A stretch of 64,000 bases of DNA from Paraburkholderia sp. BL25I1N1 (GCF_003002025.1 NZ_PVZB01000009.1:124001-188000); one strand, 5' to 3'. Positions 12,690-23,292 are shown, numbered from the stretch's first letter. The notes: generated from the letters alone by a model not told the origin. Translations and numbers: made by a program.

Positions 12690-13249
12690 TGGCCATTGCT
12701 CCGCCCACCGCGACCGAACGCGCAAGCCGCGTCAAGCTGATGATTTTCGACGTCGACGGCGTGCTGACCGACGGCGGCCTGCTGTTCACGGCGGAAGGCG
12801 ACACGATGAAGGGCTTCCATTCGATGGACGGCCACGGCATGAAGCTGCTGCGCGAGGCCGGCATCGAGACGGCGATCATCACGGGGCGCAAGTCGGGCAT
12901 CGTCGCGGTACGGGCGAAGGAAATGAACGTCACGCACGTCTATCAGGGCGTGCAGGACAAACCTCAGGCGTTCGCGGACCTGTTGCAGCAAACCGGCCTG
13001 AGCGCCGAAGAATGCGGCTACATGGGCGACGACTGGGTCGATCTCGCCGTGATGCTGAAGGTCGGCTTCGCGGCCGCGCCGGCCAACTCGCATCCCGAGG
13101 TGATCGCGCGGGCCCATTGGGTCAGCGAGGCACGCGGCGGCCACGGCGCGGCGCGTGAAGTCGTGGATACGCTGCTGCGCGCGCAGCACAAATACGAAGC
13201 GCTGCTCGCGGCCGCCTGTAGCGGCGAACAGCGGGGCCTCGTCGGATGA
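12689..13249 (+). CDS. kdsC: 3-deoxy-D-manno-octulosonate 8-phosphate phosphatase
   Basis: HAD-family phosphatase of 186 residues that releases Kdo from Kdo-8-phosphate. The nucleophile motif FDVDGVLTDG lies near residue 20, and the later GDDWVDLAVM holds the Mg-binding aspartates. It is small and capless, acting as a tetramer in the family. It overlaps kdsD by one base and lptC by four (ATGA), consistent with one operon. Confidence 0.97.
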   Translation: MAIAPPTATERASRVKLMIFDVDGVLTDGGLLFTAEGDTMKGFHSMDGHGMKLLREAGIETAIITGRKSGIVAVRAKEMNVTHVYQGVQDKPQAFADLLQQTGLSAEECGYMGDDWVDLAVMLKVGFAAAPANSHPEVIARAHWVSEARGGHGAAREVVDTLLRAQHKYEALLAAACSGEQRGLVG

Positions 13250-13854
13250 ACCAGTTTCGCCTGACGTCGCTGATTCCGCTGGTCGCCATGGCTGCGCTCG
13301 CCGGTATCACGTGGTGGCTGCTGCAAGCCACCCTGCCCCGGCAGAACGAAGGCGTGGTGCGCCCCAAGGAGCACACGCCGGACTACTTCGCCGACAACTT
13401 CTCGGTTTCCGAACTCGATCAGTCGGGCTCGACGCAATACCGGCTGACCGCCCAGTCGCTGATCCATTACGAAGACGACGAGCTGAGCGACCTGGTCAAG
13501 CCGGCCATGCGCGCGTTCCAGCCCGGCAAGCCGATCGTCACGGCAACCGGCGACACCGGCAAGGTGAACGGCGACGCGTCGATCGTCGATCTGTATGACA
13601 ACGCGCGCATCGTGCGGGCGCCCGGCTACGGAGATCCGCAGATGCAAGCGGATTCGCAGCATTTTAGGGTGCTGGTCAACGACGATGTGATCGAGACTGA
13701 AAAGCCGGTTAAACTTCAGCGCGGCATGTCGGTGATGACTGCCAGCGGCATGAACTACAACAACGTCACCCGGGTGATGCAGCTGTTCGGCAACGTGAAA
13801 GGCAACATCGCCCCGTCCGAAGCAGGCGGCAGCTCGCCCAAGCAACCCGGGTAA
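13246..13854 (+). CDS. lptC: LPS export system protein LptC
   Basis: Bitopic inner-membrane protein of the Lpt bridge: one N-terminal TM helix (about residues 6-25, LIPLVAMAALAGITWWLLQ) and a periplasmic beta-jellyroll that receives LPS from LptBFG and passes it to LptA. It has 202 residues, and GDTGKVNGDASIVDLYDNA falls in the conserved fold. Its ATG overlaps the kdsC stop in ATGA. LptF/G are not in this window. Confidence 0.93.
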   Translation: MNQFRLTSLIPLVAMAALAGITWWLLQATLPRQNEGVVRPKEHTPDYFADNFSVSELDQSGSTQYRLTAQSLIHYEDDELSDLVKPAMRAFQPGKPIVTATGDTGKVNGDASIVDLYDNARIVRAPGYGDPQMQADSQHFRVLVNDDVIETEKPVKLQRGMSVMTASGMNYNNVTRVMQLFGNVKGNIAPSEAGGSSPKQPG

Positions 13855-13874
13855 TCTATTCCAGGCGTGACTGC

Positions 13875-14546
13875 ATGAACGAATCGTTCCCCCGTTTTGA
13901 TACCGGCCGCCCACGCACCCTGTCCGCGTGGCGCGCCGGACTCGCTGCGCTAATCGTCGCGTTGCCGCTTGCCGGCTTCGCGCCGCTCGCGCACGCCGAC
14001 CGTGCCGACAAGGACAAGCCGCTGAACATCGAAGCGGACAACATGACTTACGACGACCTGAAGCAGGTCAACATCTTCACAGGCCATGTGGTCGCCACCA
14101 AAGGCACGATCGTCATCAAGGCCGACCGTGTCGAAGTGACGCAAGATCCGCAGGGCTATCAGTACGCCACCGGCACTTCGAGCGGCGGCAATCTGTCGTA
14201 CTTCCGCCAGAAGCGCGAAGGCCTCGACGAGTACATTGAAGGCACGGCTGTTCGTATCGACTACGACGGCAAGCAGGATCTGACCACGCTTACCACCAAC
14301 GCTACCGTGAAGCGCCTGCAAGGCCTCTCCACGGTGATGGACCAGGTACACGGCAGCGTCGTCACGTACGACGGCCAGAACGACTTCTACACGGCGAAGG
14401 CGGGCAAGGACGTCGCCGGCCCCGGCAACCCGACTGGCCGCGTGCGCGCCATGCTGTCGCCGCGCAATGGCGGCGCAGCGCCGCTGAACGGCGCGTCGGC
14501 CACGCTTGCGCCGTCCACGACGATCCAGGGAGCCCCGAACCAGTGA
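13875..14546 (+). CDS. lptA: LPS transport periplasmic protein LptA
   Basis: A soluble periplasmic protein of 223 residues that forms the filament carrying LPS from LptC to LptD. It has an N-terminal signal peptide with a hydrophobic stretch ending ...[11 protein letters not shown], followed by the OstA domain ([20 protein letters not shown], then [10 protein letters not shown]). The C-terminal about 30 residues are low-complexity Ala/Pro. It begins 20 bp after lptC and overlaps lptB by four bases. Confidence 0.95.
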   Translation: MNESFPRFDTGRPRTLSAWRAGLAALIVALPLAGFAPLAHADRADKDKPLNIEADNMTYDDLKQVNIFTGHVVATKGTIVIKADRVEVTQDPQGYQYATGTSSGGNLSYFRQKREGLDEYIEGTAVRIDYDGKQDLTTLTTNATVKRLQGLSTVMDQVHGSVVTYDGQNDFYTAKAGKDVAGPGNPTGRVRAMLSPRNGGAAPLNGASATLAPSTTIQGAPNQ

Positions 14547-15328
14547 GCACCTCAGCGTCCCTCCCCAATCGCAAGCCGGCCGGCACCAGCAGTTCGCTGG
14601 TGGTGCGCAACCTGAAGAAGCGTTACGGCTCGCGCACGGTCGTCAAAGACGTGTCGCTCGACGTGAAAAGCGGCGAAGTGGTCGGTCTGCTTGGCCCCAA
14701 CGGCGCGGGCAAGACCACTTCGTTCTATATGATCGTCGGCCTCGTGCCGCTCGACGCGGGTGAGATCGATCTGGACGGCAAGTCGATCAGCCTGCTGCCG
14801 ATCCATAAACGCGCTTCGCTGGGTTTGTCGTATCTGCCGCAGGAAGCTTCGGTGTTCCGCAAGCTGAGCGTCGAAGAAAACATTCGCGCAGTGCTGGAAT
14901 TGCAGCACGAAGACAACGGCTCGCGGCTCAGCAAGGACGCCATTACGAGCCGCACGGAAGCCCTGCTCGACGAGTTGCAGATTGCGCACTTGCGCGAAAA
15001 TCCGGCGCTCTCGCTGTCGGGCGGCGAGCGTCGCCGGGTCGAGATCGCCCGGGCGCTGGCTACCAATCCGAGCTTTATTCTGCTCGACGAACCGTTTGCG
15101 GGCGTCGACCCGATCGCCGTGCTGGAAATTCAGAAGATCGTTAAATTTCTGAAGCAGCGCAATATCGGCGTGCTGATCACCGACCACAACGTGCGTGAAA
15201 CGCTCGGCATCTGCGATCACGCCTACATCATCAGCGACGGCAGCGTGCTGGCCGCCGGCGCGCCGAGCGACATCATCGAAAACGAAAGCGTGCGGCGCGT
15301 CTATCTGGGCGAGCACTTCCGCATGTAA
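14543..15328 (+). CDS. lptB: LPS export ABC transporter ATPase LptB
   Basis: Cytoplasmic ATPase of the LptB2FG extractor, 261 residues, starting GTG at 14543 inside the lptA stop (GTGA overlap). Walker [10 protein letters not shown] lies near residue 52, the ABC signature [15 protein letters not shown] near 155, and Walker [11 protein letters not shown] near 175, followed by the H-loop at LITDHNV. Its N-terminal 20 residues (Ser/Pro/Asn-rich) are a short extension compared with E. coli LptB. Confidence 0.97.
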   Translation: MSTSASLPNRKPAGTSSSLVVRNLKKRYGSRTVVKDVSLDVKSGEVVGLLGPNGAGKTTSFYMIVGLVPLDAGEIDLDGKSISLLPIHKRASLGLSYLPQEASVFRKLSVEENIRAVLELQHEDNGSRLSKDAITSRTEALLDELQIAHLRENPALSLSGGERRRVEIARALATNPSFILLDEPFAGVDPIAVLEIQKIVKFLKQRNIGVLITDHNVRETLGICDHAYIISDGSVLAAGAPSDIIENESVRRVYLGEHFRM

Positions 15329-15516
15329 GCGCATGAGGGATTACCGGCCGTGCGAGCGCGCACCGGCCGGGCCCCTCCATGCGGCAACCGCACATCCGCA
15401 TTTTTGAGCCGGGCCGTCTTGCGCCCGTCGCCGCCCAAAACTGGCGCATGCGTAATTGCGAATGTCGCAAGGTATCGCGGTCGTGGCAAACTCTCTACAA
15501 TGAATCTCAACTTGCC

Positions 15517-17028
15517 ATGAAAGCCAGCCTCCAACTCCGCCTATCGCAGCATCTTGCGCTGACGCCGCAGCTGCAGCAGTCCATCCGGCTGCTGCAGTTG
15601 TCTACGCTCGAATTGCAGCAAGAAGTTGCAATGGCGATCTCGCAGAATCCGCTCCTCGAAAACGAGGACGACTGGATCGCGAGCCCGTTGCGCGTAGCAG
15701 CCGACGGCTCGCTGATCGCGCAGGCGCCCAACTCTTCCCCGCCGCCCGACCAGATGGGCGGCAATACGTCGTCCTCGTCCAGCAGCGAGCGCGCAGAGAA
15801 CGGTGAGCCTCAGGGCGTCGACGAATACAACGGCCTCGCGGGCGACGGCAACGGCGACGCGTCGCAATGGAATCTCGACGACTACGGCCGCTCCGGCAAC
15901 GCCTCTGACGACGACGACCTGCCGCCGCTGCAAATCCACGAATCGAGCACCTCGCTGCGCGATCACCTGATGGCGCAATTGCGCGTCACCCAGGCAAGCC
16001 AGCGCGACCGGGCGCTGATCACCTTCCTGATCGAATCGCTCGACGACGACGGCTACCTGGCCGCCACGCTCGAAGAAGTGCTGGCCGATCTGCCCGCAGA
16101 GCTCGAAGTCGACCTCGACGAAATGAACGCCGCGCTCGCGCTGCTGCATAGCTTCGACCCGGCCGGGGTCGGTGCGCGCTCCGCGTCGGAATGTCTCAAG
16201 CTGCAATTGTTGCGGCTCGATGGCTCGCCTACACGCACGCTCGCGCTCGACATCGTCGCTCACCATCTCGAACTGCTTGCGGCGCGCGATTTCACGCGAC
16301 TGCGCAAGCATCTGAAGGCCAACGACGACGATCTGCGCGATGCGCACGTGCTGATCCGCTCGCTCGAACCGTTTCCGGGCGCGGCCTATGGCAAGGCCGA
16401 AGCGGACTATGTCGTTCCGGACATCATGGTGCGCAAAACGGCACAGGGCTGGCAGGCCGAGCTGAACCCGGAGGTCGTGCCGAAGCTGCGAATTAATCAT
16501 CTGTACGCGAATATTCTGCGCAATAACCGGGGCGATCCGGGCAGTGGTTCGTTGCGCCAGCAACTGCAGGAAGCGCGTTGGCTGATCAAAAATATCCAGC
16601 AGCGTTTTGAGACGATTCTGCGCGTGGCGCAGGCAATTGTGGAACGTCAGAAGAGCTTTTTTGTCCACGGCGAAATTGCCATGCGCCCCTTGGTTTTGCG
16701 GGAAATTGCTGATACGCTGGGCCTACACGAGTCAACTGTCTCGCGTGTGACAACCGGTAAATACATGCTGACCCCATTCGGGACGCTTGAATTTAAGTAC
16801 TTCTTCGGATCACACGTTTCGACTGACACGGGCGGCGCGGCGTCTTCAACGGCGATCCGCGCGCTTATCAAGCAACTGATAGGAGCGGAAAACCCGAAAT
16901 CTCCTCTTTCGGACAGTCGCATAGCCGAACTGCTGGCGGAACAGGGCTTCGTGGTCGCACGGCGTACCGTTGCGAAGTACCGTGAAGCGCTCAAGATCCC
17001 GGCAGTCAACCTGCGCAAGTCTCTGTAG
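15517..17028 (+). CDS. rpoN: RNA polymerase sigma-54 factor
   Basis: Alternative sigma factor for enhancer-dependent promoters. I choose the ATG at 15517 ([20 protein letters not shown]), giving 503 residues. The open frame extends upstream to 15379 but without family similarity. The Gln/Leu-rich activator-interaction region I (residues 1-50), an acidic Ser/Gly-rich linker (about 65-145), the core-binding domain and the C-terminal RpoN box [10 protein letters not shown] near residue 486 are all present. The 188 bp gap after lptB, with TACAAT at 15495-15500, could hold its own promoter. Codon use after about 16480 is more AT-tolerant than before. Confidence 0.98.
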   Translation: MKASLQLRLSQHLALTPQLQQSIRLLQLSTLELQQEVAMAISQNPLLENEDDWIASPLRVAADGSLIAQAPNSSPPPDQMGGNTSSSSSSERAENGEPQGVDEYNGLAGDGNGDASQWNLDDYGRSGNASDDDDLPPLQIHESSTSLRDHLMAQLRVTQASQRDRALITFLIESLDDDGYLAATLEEVLADLPAELEVDLDEMNAALALLHSFDPAGVGARSASECLKLQLLRLDGSPTRTLALDIVAHHLELLAARDFTRLRKHLKANDDDLRDAHVLIRSLEPFPGAAYGKAEADYVVPDIMVRKTAQGWQAELNPEVVPKLRINHLYANILRNNRGDPGSGSLRQQLQEARWLIKNIQQRFETILRVAQAIVERQKSFFVHGEIAMRPLVLREIADTLGLHESTVSRVTTGKYMLTPFGTLEFKYFFGSHVSTDTGGAASSTAIRALIKQLIGAENPKSPLSDSRIAELLAEQGFVVARRTVAKYREALKIPAVNLRKSL

Positions 17029-17030
17029 CG

Positions 17031-17088
17031 CGCCCCCAAGCTGTCGCTTCGCGCCAGCCCCCCCGAGGGGGCAAGACAACTTGGGGCG
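17031..17088. repeat. Nested inverted repeat downstream of rpoN
   Basis: Outer arms CGCCCCCAAG (17031-17040) and CTTGGGGCG (17080-17088) enclose an inner GC hairpin (C-run, GAG, G-run around 17057-17071). The rest of the 249-bp gap to hpf is GC-rich with no gene. Similar CCCCAAG...CTTGGGG intergenic palindromes occur in many Burkholderiales from my general knowledge, so this may be a dispersed repeat. There is no T-run, so it is not a simple terminator. Confidence 0.6.
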
Positions 17089-17277
17089 GCCCGGCGTTTG
17101 TCTTGAGCCCGTCGCGTTCCGCGGCGGGCATTTACCGGCCGCTCCGCAGTTGGCGGACAGGCCGGCCGATGCGACCTGCCAGCAGTCAGCCACCGGGGGG
17201 CGACTCAGGCAAGCCGACAGATCGACCGGACCTTCGTCATCGTGCGGACCAAGCGGCCATTAGCTTGGAGAAGCACT

Positions 17278-17634
17278 ATGAATCTGCAGATCAGTGGACA
17301 CCACCTCGAAGTAACGCCTGCGTTGCGCGAATACGTGATCACCAAACTGGATAGGGTGCTAAGACATTTTGATCAGGTCATCGACGGCAGTGTGGTCCTC
17401 TCGGTCGACAACCACAAGGAAAAGGAAAAGCGTCAAAAGGTTGAAATCAACCTGCATCTCAAGGGCAAGGACATCTTTGTCGAGAGCTGTGACAGCGACC
17501 TGTACGCTGCGATCGATCTGATGATCGACAAGCTTGACCGGCAAGTCATCCGCCATAAGGATCGTCTGCAAGGCCATGCGCATGAGGCGATCAAGTATCA
17601 ACCGGCGCCGCAACTCGACGTGCCGCCGCAATAA
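17278..17634 (+). CDS. hpf: Ribosome hibernation promoting factor (HPF/RaiA, short form)
   Basis: A 118-residue protein that binds the 30S subunit and stabilises inactive ribosomes in stationary phase. The ATG at 17278 has GGAG seven bases upstream; the earlier in-frame start at 17242 lacks one. [19 protein letters not shown] and the basic [14 protein letters not shown] segment are typical. In proteobacteria it classically sits between rpoN and ptsN, as here. Confidence 0.96.
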   Translation: MNLQISGHHLEVTPALREYVITKLDRVLRHFDQVIDGSVVLSVDNHKEKEKRQKVEINLHLKGKDIFVESCDSDLYAAIDLMIDKLDRQVIRHKDRLQGHAHEAIKYQPAPQLDVPPQ

Positions 17635-17693
17635 GGGAAACCAGAAGGCGCTTTTCGTTTCTTCATTAGCTCTTCGTCTTCCCTTAACCAGCG

Positions 17694-17720
17694 AAACCGC
17701 CCGGACCCGGGCGGTTTTTT
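17694..17720 (+). terminator. Rho-independent terminator after hpf
   Basis: A GC-rich inverted repeat (AACCGCCCGG / CCGGGCGGTT, 17695-17716) runs into six T. It suggests that rpoN-hpf transcription ends here and ptsN has its own promoter. Confidence 0.85.
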
Positions 17721-17992
17721 GTTTCCGGACGCTGCTTTTCGCGCGGCGTCGCACCCTCTGCCCTCGCTTCAAAAGAACTCAATACGCATTGATGGCGCGC
17801 CGCACCATCCGTGGCTACCCTGTTCTATAATGTTCCGGTTACCATCGGGGTCAGGTAAGCTCAAGCGAAAGTCGGTCGGCCGGAGTCCTGCGCTTTCGGA
17901 TTCCAACGCATGTCGCCGTGAGCATCGAACGAATGGAACGCCACTCAAACGCCCCAGCGAGGAGAACCCAGGCCACGTTTTCGCCTGTCAAC
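17721..17992 (+). other. Region between the hpf terminator and ptsN, with a probable promoter
   Basis: Part of the 358-bp hpf-ptsN gap. A consensus TATAAT (17826-17831) lies 162 bp before the ptsN start. I see no good -35 at 17 bp (CACCAT there), so the promoter call is tentative. A small open frame starting at 17918 runs into ptsN in frame but has no conserved residues before Met 17993. A GGAG at 17961-17964 is too far from 17993 to be its ribosome site. Confidence 0.4.
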
Positions 17993-18448
17993 ATGAATCG
18001 TTTAGCCAAATTTCTTCCCCTCGAGAACGTCGTCGTCGGACTATCGGTCACCAGCAAGAAACGTGTGTTCGAGCAAGCGGGCCTGATCTTCGAGAACCAG
18101 AACGGCATCGCCCGTAGCACGGTCACTGACAATCTGTTCGCGCGCGAGCGCCTCGGATCGACTGGCCTTGGTGAAGGCGTGGCGATTCCGCATGGCCGGA
18201 TCAAAGGCTTGAAGCAGCCGCTCGCCGCGTTCGTCCGTCTTGCCGAAGCCATCCCCTTCGAATCGCCCGACGGTCAGCCGGTCTCGTTGCTCATCTTCCT
18301 GCTCGTGCCCGAACAGGCCACCCAACAGCACCTCGAAATCCTTTCGGAAATCGCGCAGTTGCTGTCCGATCGCGAAGCCCGCGAGCGCCTGCATACGGAA
18401 GAAGACCGCGAATCATTGCATCGCCTGCTCACTCAGTGGCAACCTTGA
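17993..18448 (+). CDS. ptsN: Nitrogen-PTS enzyme IIA (PtsN, EIIA-Ntr)
   Basis: A regulatory phosphotransferase protein of 151 residues. The phosphorylated histidine is His67 in GVAIPHGRIKG. It receives phosphate from NPr/EI-Ntr and regulates potassium uptake, carbon/nitrogen balance and other targets by protein contact. I choose the ATG at 17993 (MNRLAKFLPLENVVVGL) over the longer frame from 17918 because conservation starts there. hprK and rapZ follow. Confidence 0.96.
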   Translation: MNRLAKFLPLENVVVGLSVTSKKRVFEQAGLIFENQNGIARSTVTDNLFARERLGSTGLGEGVAIPHGRIKGLKQPLAAFVRLAEAIPFESPDGQPVSLLIFLLVPEQATQQHLEILSEIAQLLSDREARERLHTEEDRESLHRLLTQWQP

Positions 18449-18575
18449 TGCATCGGCGGTTATCCGCACGCCGGTGATCCGCGCAGGTGCGGATACAGTC
18501 CGACAACGCAATCGGCCCGCGCTAGCGCGGCCGTTGCTTTGTCCGGCAAGCGGCCCACACTGGAGTCACTGACTC

Positions 18576-19544
18576 ATGGATACGTCCAGCATCAACGCCC
18601 AAAGCATTTTCGACGATAACGCGGCCATGCTGAAGCTCAGCTGGCTGACGGGGCATGAAGGCTGGGAGCGCGGCTTTTCTTCGGAATCGGTCGCCAATGC
18701 CACGTCGAGCGCCGACCTCGTCGGCCACTTGAACCTGATCCACCCGAACCGGATCCAGGTGCTCGGCGACGCCGAAATCGACTACTACAAGCGCCAAACC
18801 GACGAAGACCGCTCGCGCCACATGGCCGAGCTGATTGCGTTGGAACCGCCGTTTCTGGTGGTGGCGGGCGGCGTCGCCGCACCGCCGGAACTGGTCCTGC
18901 GCTGCACGCGCTCGTCCACGCCGCTGTTCACCACGCCGATGTCCGCCGCCGCGGTGATCGACAGCCTGCGCCTCTACATGTCGCGCATTCTCGCGCCGCG
19001 TGCCACGTTGCACGGCGTGTTTCTCGACATTCTCGGCATGGGCGTGCTGCTCACTGGCGACTCGGGCCTCGGCAAGAGCGAACTCGGGCTGGAATTGATC
19101 AGCCGCGGCCACGGCCTCGTTGCCGACGACGCGGTCGATTTCGTGCGCCTCGGTCCCGATTTCGTCGAAGGCCGCTGCCCGCCGTTGCTGCAAAACCTGC
19201 TGGAAGTGCGCGGCCTCGGCCTGCTCGACATCAAGACGATTTTCGGTGAAACCGCGGTGCGCCGGAAAATGAAGCTCAAGCTGATCGTGCAACTGGTCCG
19301 CCGTCCCGATGGCGAATTCCAGCGGCTGCCGCTGGAAAGCCAGACCGTCGACGTGCTAGGCCTGCCGATCAGCAAGGTCACGATTCAAGTGGCGGCCGGC
19401 CGCAACCTCGCCGTACTGGTCGAAGCCGCCGTGCGCAACACGATCCTGCAACTGCGCGGCATCGACACGCTGCGCGACTTCATGGATCGCCAGCGCCTCG
19501 CCATGCAAGATCCCGACAGCCAGTTTCCCGGCAAACTGATCTGA
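18576..19544 (+). CDS. hprK: HPr kinase/phosphorylase
   Basis: Bifunctional enzyme that phosphorylates or dephosphorylates a serine of HPr. It has 322 residues. The N-terminal domain is less conserved. The P-loop GDSGLGKS is at residues 161-168, followed by the DD of GLVADDAVD and the signature region [12 protein letters not shown]. In betaproteobacteria it lies in the ptsN-hprK-rapZ cluster, as here, and controls PTS signalling rather than classical catabolite repression. The ptsN-hprK gap holds a GC palindrome without a T-run. Confidence 0.97.
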   Translation: MDTSSINAQSIFDDNAAMLKLSWLTGHEGWERGFSSESVANATSSADLVGHLNLIHPNRIQVLGDAEIDYYKRQTDEDRSRHMAELIALEPPFLVVAGGVAAPPELVLRCTRSSTPLFTTPMSAAAVIDSLRLYMSRILAPRATLHGVFLDILGMGVLLTGDSGLGKSELGLELISRGHGLVADDAVDFVRLGPDFVEGRCPPLLQNLLEVRGLGLLDIKTIFGETAVRRKMKLKLIVQLVRRPDGEFQRLPLESQTVDVLGLPISKVTIQVAAGRNLAVLVEAAVRNTILQLRGIDTLRDFMDRQRLAMQDPDSQFPGKLI

Positions 19545-19641
19545 GTCCGCAAGACTCGGCCGTATCCGCAGTCAACGGCAGGCCGCGGGTACGCGCGGGA
19601 GGACCAGATGCTATGATGAAATGTACGGTTTTGACGACTCC

Positions 19642-20535
19642 ATGCGCATAATTCTGATCACCGGTATATCCGGCTCCGGCAAATCAGTTGCCCTGAACGC
19701 GCTTGAAGACGCAGGCTATTACTGCGTCGACAACTTGCCGCCGCGCTTCCTGCCGCAACTGGCCTCCTATCTCGCCGAGGACGGGCAAGACCGCCTCGCG
19801 GTCGCGATCGACGCGCGCTCGAGCGCCTCGCTCGACGAAATGCCCGCCATGATCCGCGACCTGTCCCGTGCCCACGACGTACGCGTGCTGTTCCTCAACG
19901 CAAGCACGCAGTCGCTGATTCAACGCTTCTCCGAAACGCGCCGCCGCCATCCGCTGTCCGGTTCCACTTCGCACGACGCCGACGTCGGCCTGCTCACCTC
20001 GCTCGCCGAAGCAATCGAGCGCGAACGCGAACTCGTGGCGGGTCTGGCGGAGTTCGGCCATCAGATCGACACCAGCAATCTGCGCGCGAACGTGCTGCGT
20101 GCGTGGGTCAAGCGCTTCATCGAACAGAAAGATTCAGGGCTCGTGCTGATGTTCGAGTCGTTCGGTTTCAAACGCGGCGTGCCGCTCGACGCGGATTTCG
20201 TGTTCGACGTCCGCACCTTGCCGAACCCGTACTACGATCATGAACTGAGGCCGCTCACCGGCCTCGACAAACCGGTGATCGATTTTCTCGATGCGCTGCC
20301 GGTCGTGCACGAAATGATCGACGACATCGAAAAATTTCTCGCCAAGTGGCTCCCGCATTTCCGCGACGACAACCGCAGTTATCTGACCGTCGCGATCGGT
20401 TGCACGGGCGGCCAGCACCGCTCGGTATTCATTGCGGAGACGCTCGCCGCGCGTCTCGCAGCGTCGGCGAACGTCATTGTGCGGCACCGCGATGCGCCGG
20501 TCGAAGCCGGCGAATCATCGAAGTTAGTGGCTTAA
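19642..20535 (+). CDS. rapZ: RNase adapter protein RapZ
   Basis: A nucleotide- and RNA-binding protein of 297 residues. In E. coli it delivers the GlmZ sRNA to RNase E and senses glucosamine-6-phosphate. Walker A GISGSGKS is at residues 8-15, Walker B-like VAIDAR follows, and the C-terminal domain has [15 protein letters not shown] choose the ATG at 19642 (MRIILITG). An in-frame ATG at 19621 has GGAGG about 17 bases upstream and cannot be excluded. A GlcNAc/GlcN-6-P catabolic operon lies 24 kb away in this window. Confidence 0.95.
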   Translation: MRIILITGISGSGKSVALNALEDAGYYCVDNLPPRFLPQLASYLAEDGQDRLAVAIDARSSASLDEMPAMIRDLSRAHDVRVLFLNASTQSLIQRFSETRRRHPLSGSTSHDADVGLLTSLAEAIERERELVAGLAEFGHQIDTSNLRANVLRAWVKRFIEQKDSGLVLMFESFGFKRGVPLDADFVFDVRTLPNPYYDHELRPLTGLDKPVIDFLDALPVVHEMIDDIEKFLAKWLPHFRDDNRSYLTVAIGCTGGQHRSVFIAETLAARLAASANVIVRHRDAPVEAGESSKLVA

Positions 20536-20574
20536 CCGGCCGCATCGCGCGGCCTCAACTCGAAGCGTTGCGCC

Positions 20575-21210
20575 ATGTCTTCTACTTCTACTGTGCTTGC
20601 CGATGTGCCGCTGTTTCCGCTGCATACGGTGCTGTTTCCCGACGGACTGCTGCCGCTGAAGATTTTCGAAGCGCGCTATCTCGACATGGCGCGCGACTGT
20701 CTGCGTGAAAAAACGCCGTTCGGTGTATGTCTGCTGAAAAGCGGCGCGGAAGTGGCGCGTGCGGAGGAGCCTTCGGTGCCCGAAGCAATCGGCTGTCTCG
20801 CTGAGATCGACGAGTGCGATGTCGAAGCCTTCGGCATGCTGCTGATTCGCGCGCGCGGCACGCGGCGTTTTCGTCTGCTGTCGCATCGCGTCGAATCGAG
20901 CGGTTTGCTGGTCGGCATGGCTGAGCCGCTCGGCGAGGACATGCCGCTCGAAGGCAACGAGCAATTGGCCAAATTCGGCGCATGCGCGGAAGTGCTCGAA
21001 CGGATCATCGCGACGATCCGCGAACGCGATCCGGACAGCCTGCCGTTCGCGGAACCGTTCAGACTCGAAGATCCGTCATGGGTGTCCAACCGTCTAGCCG
21101 AAGTGCTGCCGATCGCGCTGCGTGCTCGCCAGAAACTGATGGAATTGCAGGACGCCGGCGCGCGGATCGACGTGGTTCATCACTATATGCAGCAGCATCA
21201 ATTACTTTGA
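20575..21210 (+). CDS. Lon N-terminal (substrate-binding) domain protein
   Basis: A 211-residue stand-alone LON_substr_bdg/PUA-like domain: LPLFPLHTVLFPDGLLPLKI-type beginning, FEARYLDMARDCL and a C-terminal helical part. It lacks the AAA+ and protease domains, as in the YcxD/PA-type and eukaryotic cereblon-like relatives. The role in bacteria is unknown; substrate recruitment is only inferred. It starts 39 bp after rapZ and is probably co-transcribed. It converges on mutY. Confidence 0.85.
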   Translation: MSSTSTVLADVPLFPLHTVLFPDGLLPLKIFEARYLDMARDCLREKTPFGVCLLKSGAEVARAEEPSVPEAIGCLAEIDECDVEAFGMLLIRARGTRRFRLLSHRVESSGLLVGMAEPLGEDMPLEGNEQLAKFGACAEVLERIIATIRERDPDSLPFAEPFRLEDPSWVSNRLAEVLPIALRARQKLMELQDAGARIDVVHHYMQQHQLL

Positions 21211-21239
21211 AGGCGGCCGCCGCGCTCCTGGCGGATTGA

Positions 21240-22367
21240 TCAGATCAGCGAGCCCTGCAACCCGTCCAGCAGCTTGCGCACGGGCGCCGGAACACCGAAC
21301 GAATCGAGATCGCTGAGCGCGACCCACGCGGTGTCGGCATCGCCCAGCGCGGCCAAAACGCCGACTCCGCGATCCAGTTCCGCGAGGCGCGGCTCGATAT
21401 CCAGTTTGAAATGCGTGAACACATGCGTGAGCGGCGCAAGCGGAGAGACCGCACCGTCGCCACCGAAAGCGCGCGCACGTTCGGCGAGCGCGGCTTCGTC
21501 GGCGGCTTCGGGCAGGCTCCACAAGCCGCCCCAGATACCGGACGGCGGGCGCTTCTCCAGCATCACCGCGTTGCCGTCGCGCAGCACCAGCATCCATGTG
21601 CGACGCGTCGGCACGGTCTTTTTCGGACGCGCCGTGGGCAGTACGCGCTGACGTCCGGTCAGGTTGGCGACGCAGTCGGCGGCGAACGGGCAGCGCAGGC
21701 AGTCCGGCTTGCCGCGCACGCACAGGGTCGCGCCGAGATCCATCAAGCCTTGCGTGTACGCGCTGACGTCCGCATCCGATGCGTTCGACGGAAGCAGTGA
21801 CTCCGCCAGCGTCCACATCGCGTTTTCGACTTTCTTTTCGCCGGGAAAACCTTCGACGCCGAACACGCGCGCCAGCACGCGCTTCACGTTGCCGTCGAGA
21901 ATCGTCGCGCGCGCGCCGAATGCGAAGGACGCGATCGCCGCAGCCGTCGAGCGGCCGATGCCCGGCAATTCCGCCAGTTCCTCGACCGATGCCGGAAACG
22001 CACCGCCATGTTGCTCGACCACGACTTGCGCGCAGCGATGCAGGTTGCGCGCACGTGTGTAATAGCCCAGGCCGGCCCACAACGCCATCACGTCGTCAGA
22101 CGGCGCGGTGGCGAGCGCGGCGACGGTCGGAAAACGCGCGAGAAATTTCGCGTAGTACGGAATCACCGTCGACACCTGCGTCTGCTGCAGCATGATTTCC
22201 GACAACCAGATGCGATACGGATCGCGCGTGTTCTGCCACGGCAAATCATGCCGGCCATGCTGACGCTGCCACGCGATCAGACGCGCGGAAAAATCAGACA
22301 TGACTGGAACAGCAGGCGCTTGCGGCGCGGCGGACGAAGTGGAACGCGGAGTTAAGCGAGAAGGCAT
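21240..22367 (-). CDS. mutY: A/G-specific adenine DNA glycosylase
   Basis: Removes adenine mispaired with 8-oxoguanine. It works with MutM, encoded immediately upstream. The helix-hairpin-helix ELPGIGRSTAAAI is followed by the catalytic Asp of ATILDGNVKRVL and the [4Fe-4S] ligands in CVRGKPDCLRCPFAADC (C-x6-C-x2-C-x5-C). A C-terminal Nudix-like (NUDIX_4) domain recognises 8-oxoG. The start at 22367 (MPSRLTPRS, 375 residues) lies 7 bases after the mutM stop. The well-conserved part begins at MSDFSARLIAWQ (22301), which could be the true start; neither has a clear ribosome site. Confidence 0.95.
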   Translation of the reverse strand: MPSRLTPRSTSSAAPQAPAVPVMSDFSARLIAWQRQHGRHDLPWQNTRDPYRIWLSEIMLQQTQVSTVIPYYAKFLARFPTVAALATAPSDDVMALWAGLGYYTRARNLHRCAQVVVEQHGGAFPASVEELAELPGIGRSTAAAIASFAFGARATILDGNVKRVLARVFGVEGFPGEKKVENAMWTLAESLLPSNASDADVSAYTQGLMDLGATLCVRGKPDCLRCPFAADCVANLTGRQRVLPTARPKKTVPTRRTWMLVLRDGNAVMLEKRPPSGIWGGLWSLPEAADEAALAERARAFGGDGAVSPLAPLTHVFTHFKLDIEPRLAELDRGVGVLAALGDADTAWVALSDLDSFGVPAPVRKLLDGLQGSLI

Positions 22368-22374
22368 CGACGAA

Positions 22375-23205
22375 TTAGCGCTGGCAGGTGGGACAGAAAT
22401 ACGTTGAACGCTGCCCTTGCACGATCTGTTTGATCGGCGTTCCACACACGCGGCATGGCAGTCCGGCGCGATCATAGACGAAATAATCGAGCTGGAAGTA
22501 ACCGCTTTCGCCGTTGCTGCCAACGAAGTCGCGCAACGTGCTGCCGCCCTTCTCGATGGCGGCGGCGAGCGTCACGCGCACGGCGTCCGCCAGCAACTCG
22601 TAGCGCACGAGCGAGACGCGCCCCGCCGCGGTGGTCGGCCGGATGCCGGCGCGAAACAGGCTCTCCGACGCGTAGATATTGCCCACGCCGACCACGATTT
22701 CGCCCGCCAGCAGCGCCTGCTTCACCGAGACTTTGCGGCCCCGCGTGAGCCGGTGCATCAGCGCGCCGGAGAACGCGGGCGAAAACGGTTCGACGCCGAG
22801 GCTCGCGAGCAACGGATGCTCGAGCACGTCGCCGGCTTCGCGCGGATGCCACAGCACGGCGCCGAAGCGCCGCGGATCCCGATAGCGCAAAATGAACTCG
22901 TCGAAGATCCAGTCGATGTGATCGTGCTTCGCCGCGGCCGGCGGATGCGGCACGTGACGCAGCACCCGCAGCGTCCCAGTCATGCCAAGATGCACGATGA
23001 ACCAGCCCGCGTCGATCTCGAACAGCAGGTACTTGCCGCGCCGCTCGACCTTGCGCACCACATGGCCGCGCAAGGTTTTCGCAAGATCGGCCGGAATTGG
23101 CCAGCGCAATGCGGGCGTGCGCACATCCACGCGCTCAACCTTGCGCCCGGACACATACGGTTCGATTCCCCGTCGGGTAACCTCAACTTCTGGCAACTCT
23201 GGCAT
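22375..23205 (-). CDS. mutM: Formamidopyrimidine-DNA glycosylase
   Basis: Bifunctional glycosylase/AP lyase that excises 8-oxoguanine and formamidopyrimidines. It has 276 residues from the ATG at 23205, giving the diagnostic [13 protein letters not shown] with the catalytic Pro2 and Glu3. The open frame extends 50 codons further upstream, but Pro must follow the initiator Met. The C-terminal zinc finger is [14 protein letters not shown]...FCPTC. It forms a mutM-mutY operon (7-bp gap) divergent from the TPR gene. Confidence 0.97.
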   Translation of the reverse strand: MPELPEVEVTRRGIEPYVSGRKVERVDVRTPALRWPIPADLAKTLRGHVVRKVERRGKYLLFEIDAGWFIVHLGMTGTLRVLRHVPHPPAAAKHDHIDWIFDEFILRYRDPRRFGAVLWHPREAGDVLEHPLLASLGVEPFSPAFSGALMHRLTRGRKVSVKQALLAGEIVVGVGNIYASESLFRAGIRPTTAAGRVSLVRYELLADAVRVTLAAAIEKGGSTLRDFVGSNGESGYFQLDYFVYDRAGLPCRVCGTPIKQIVQGQRSTYFCPTCQR

Positions 23206-23292
23206 GTCTAACTGGTGTGCAACTTGCGTGAGTGGTTGTGCGCGTATTGTAGCGAGCGCGTTACAATCGTCCGAAACATTGAACGGATTTCC

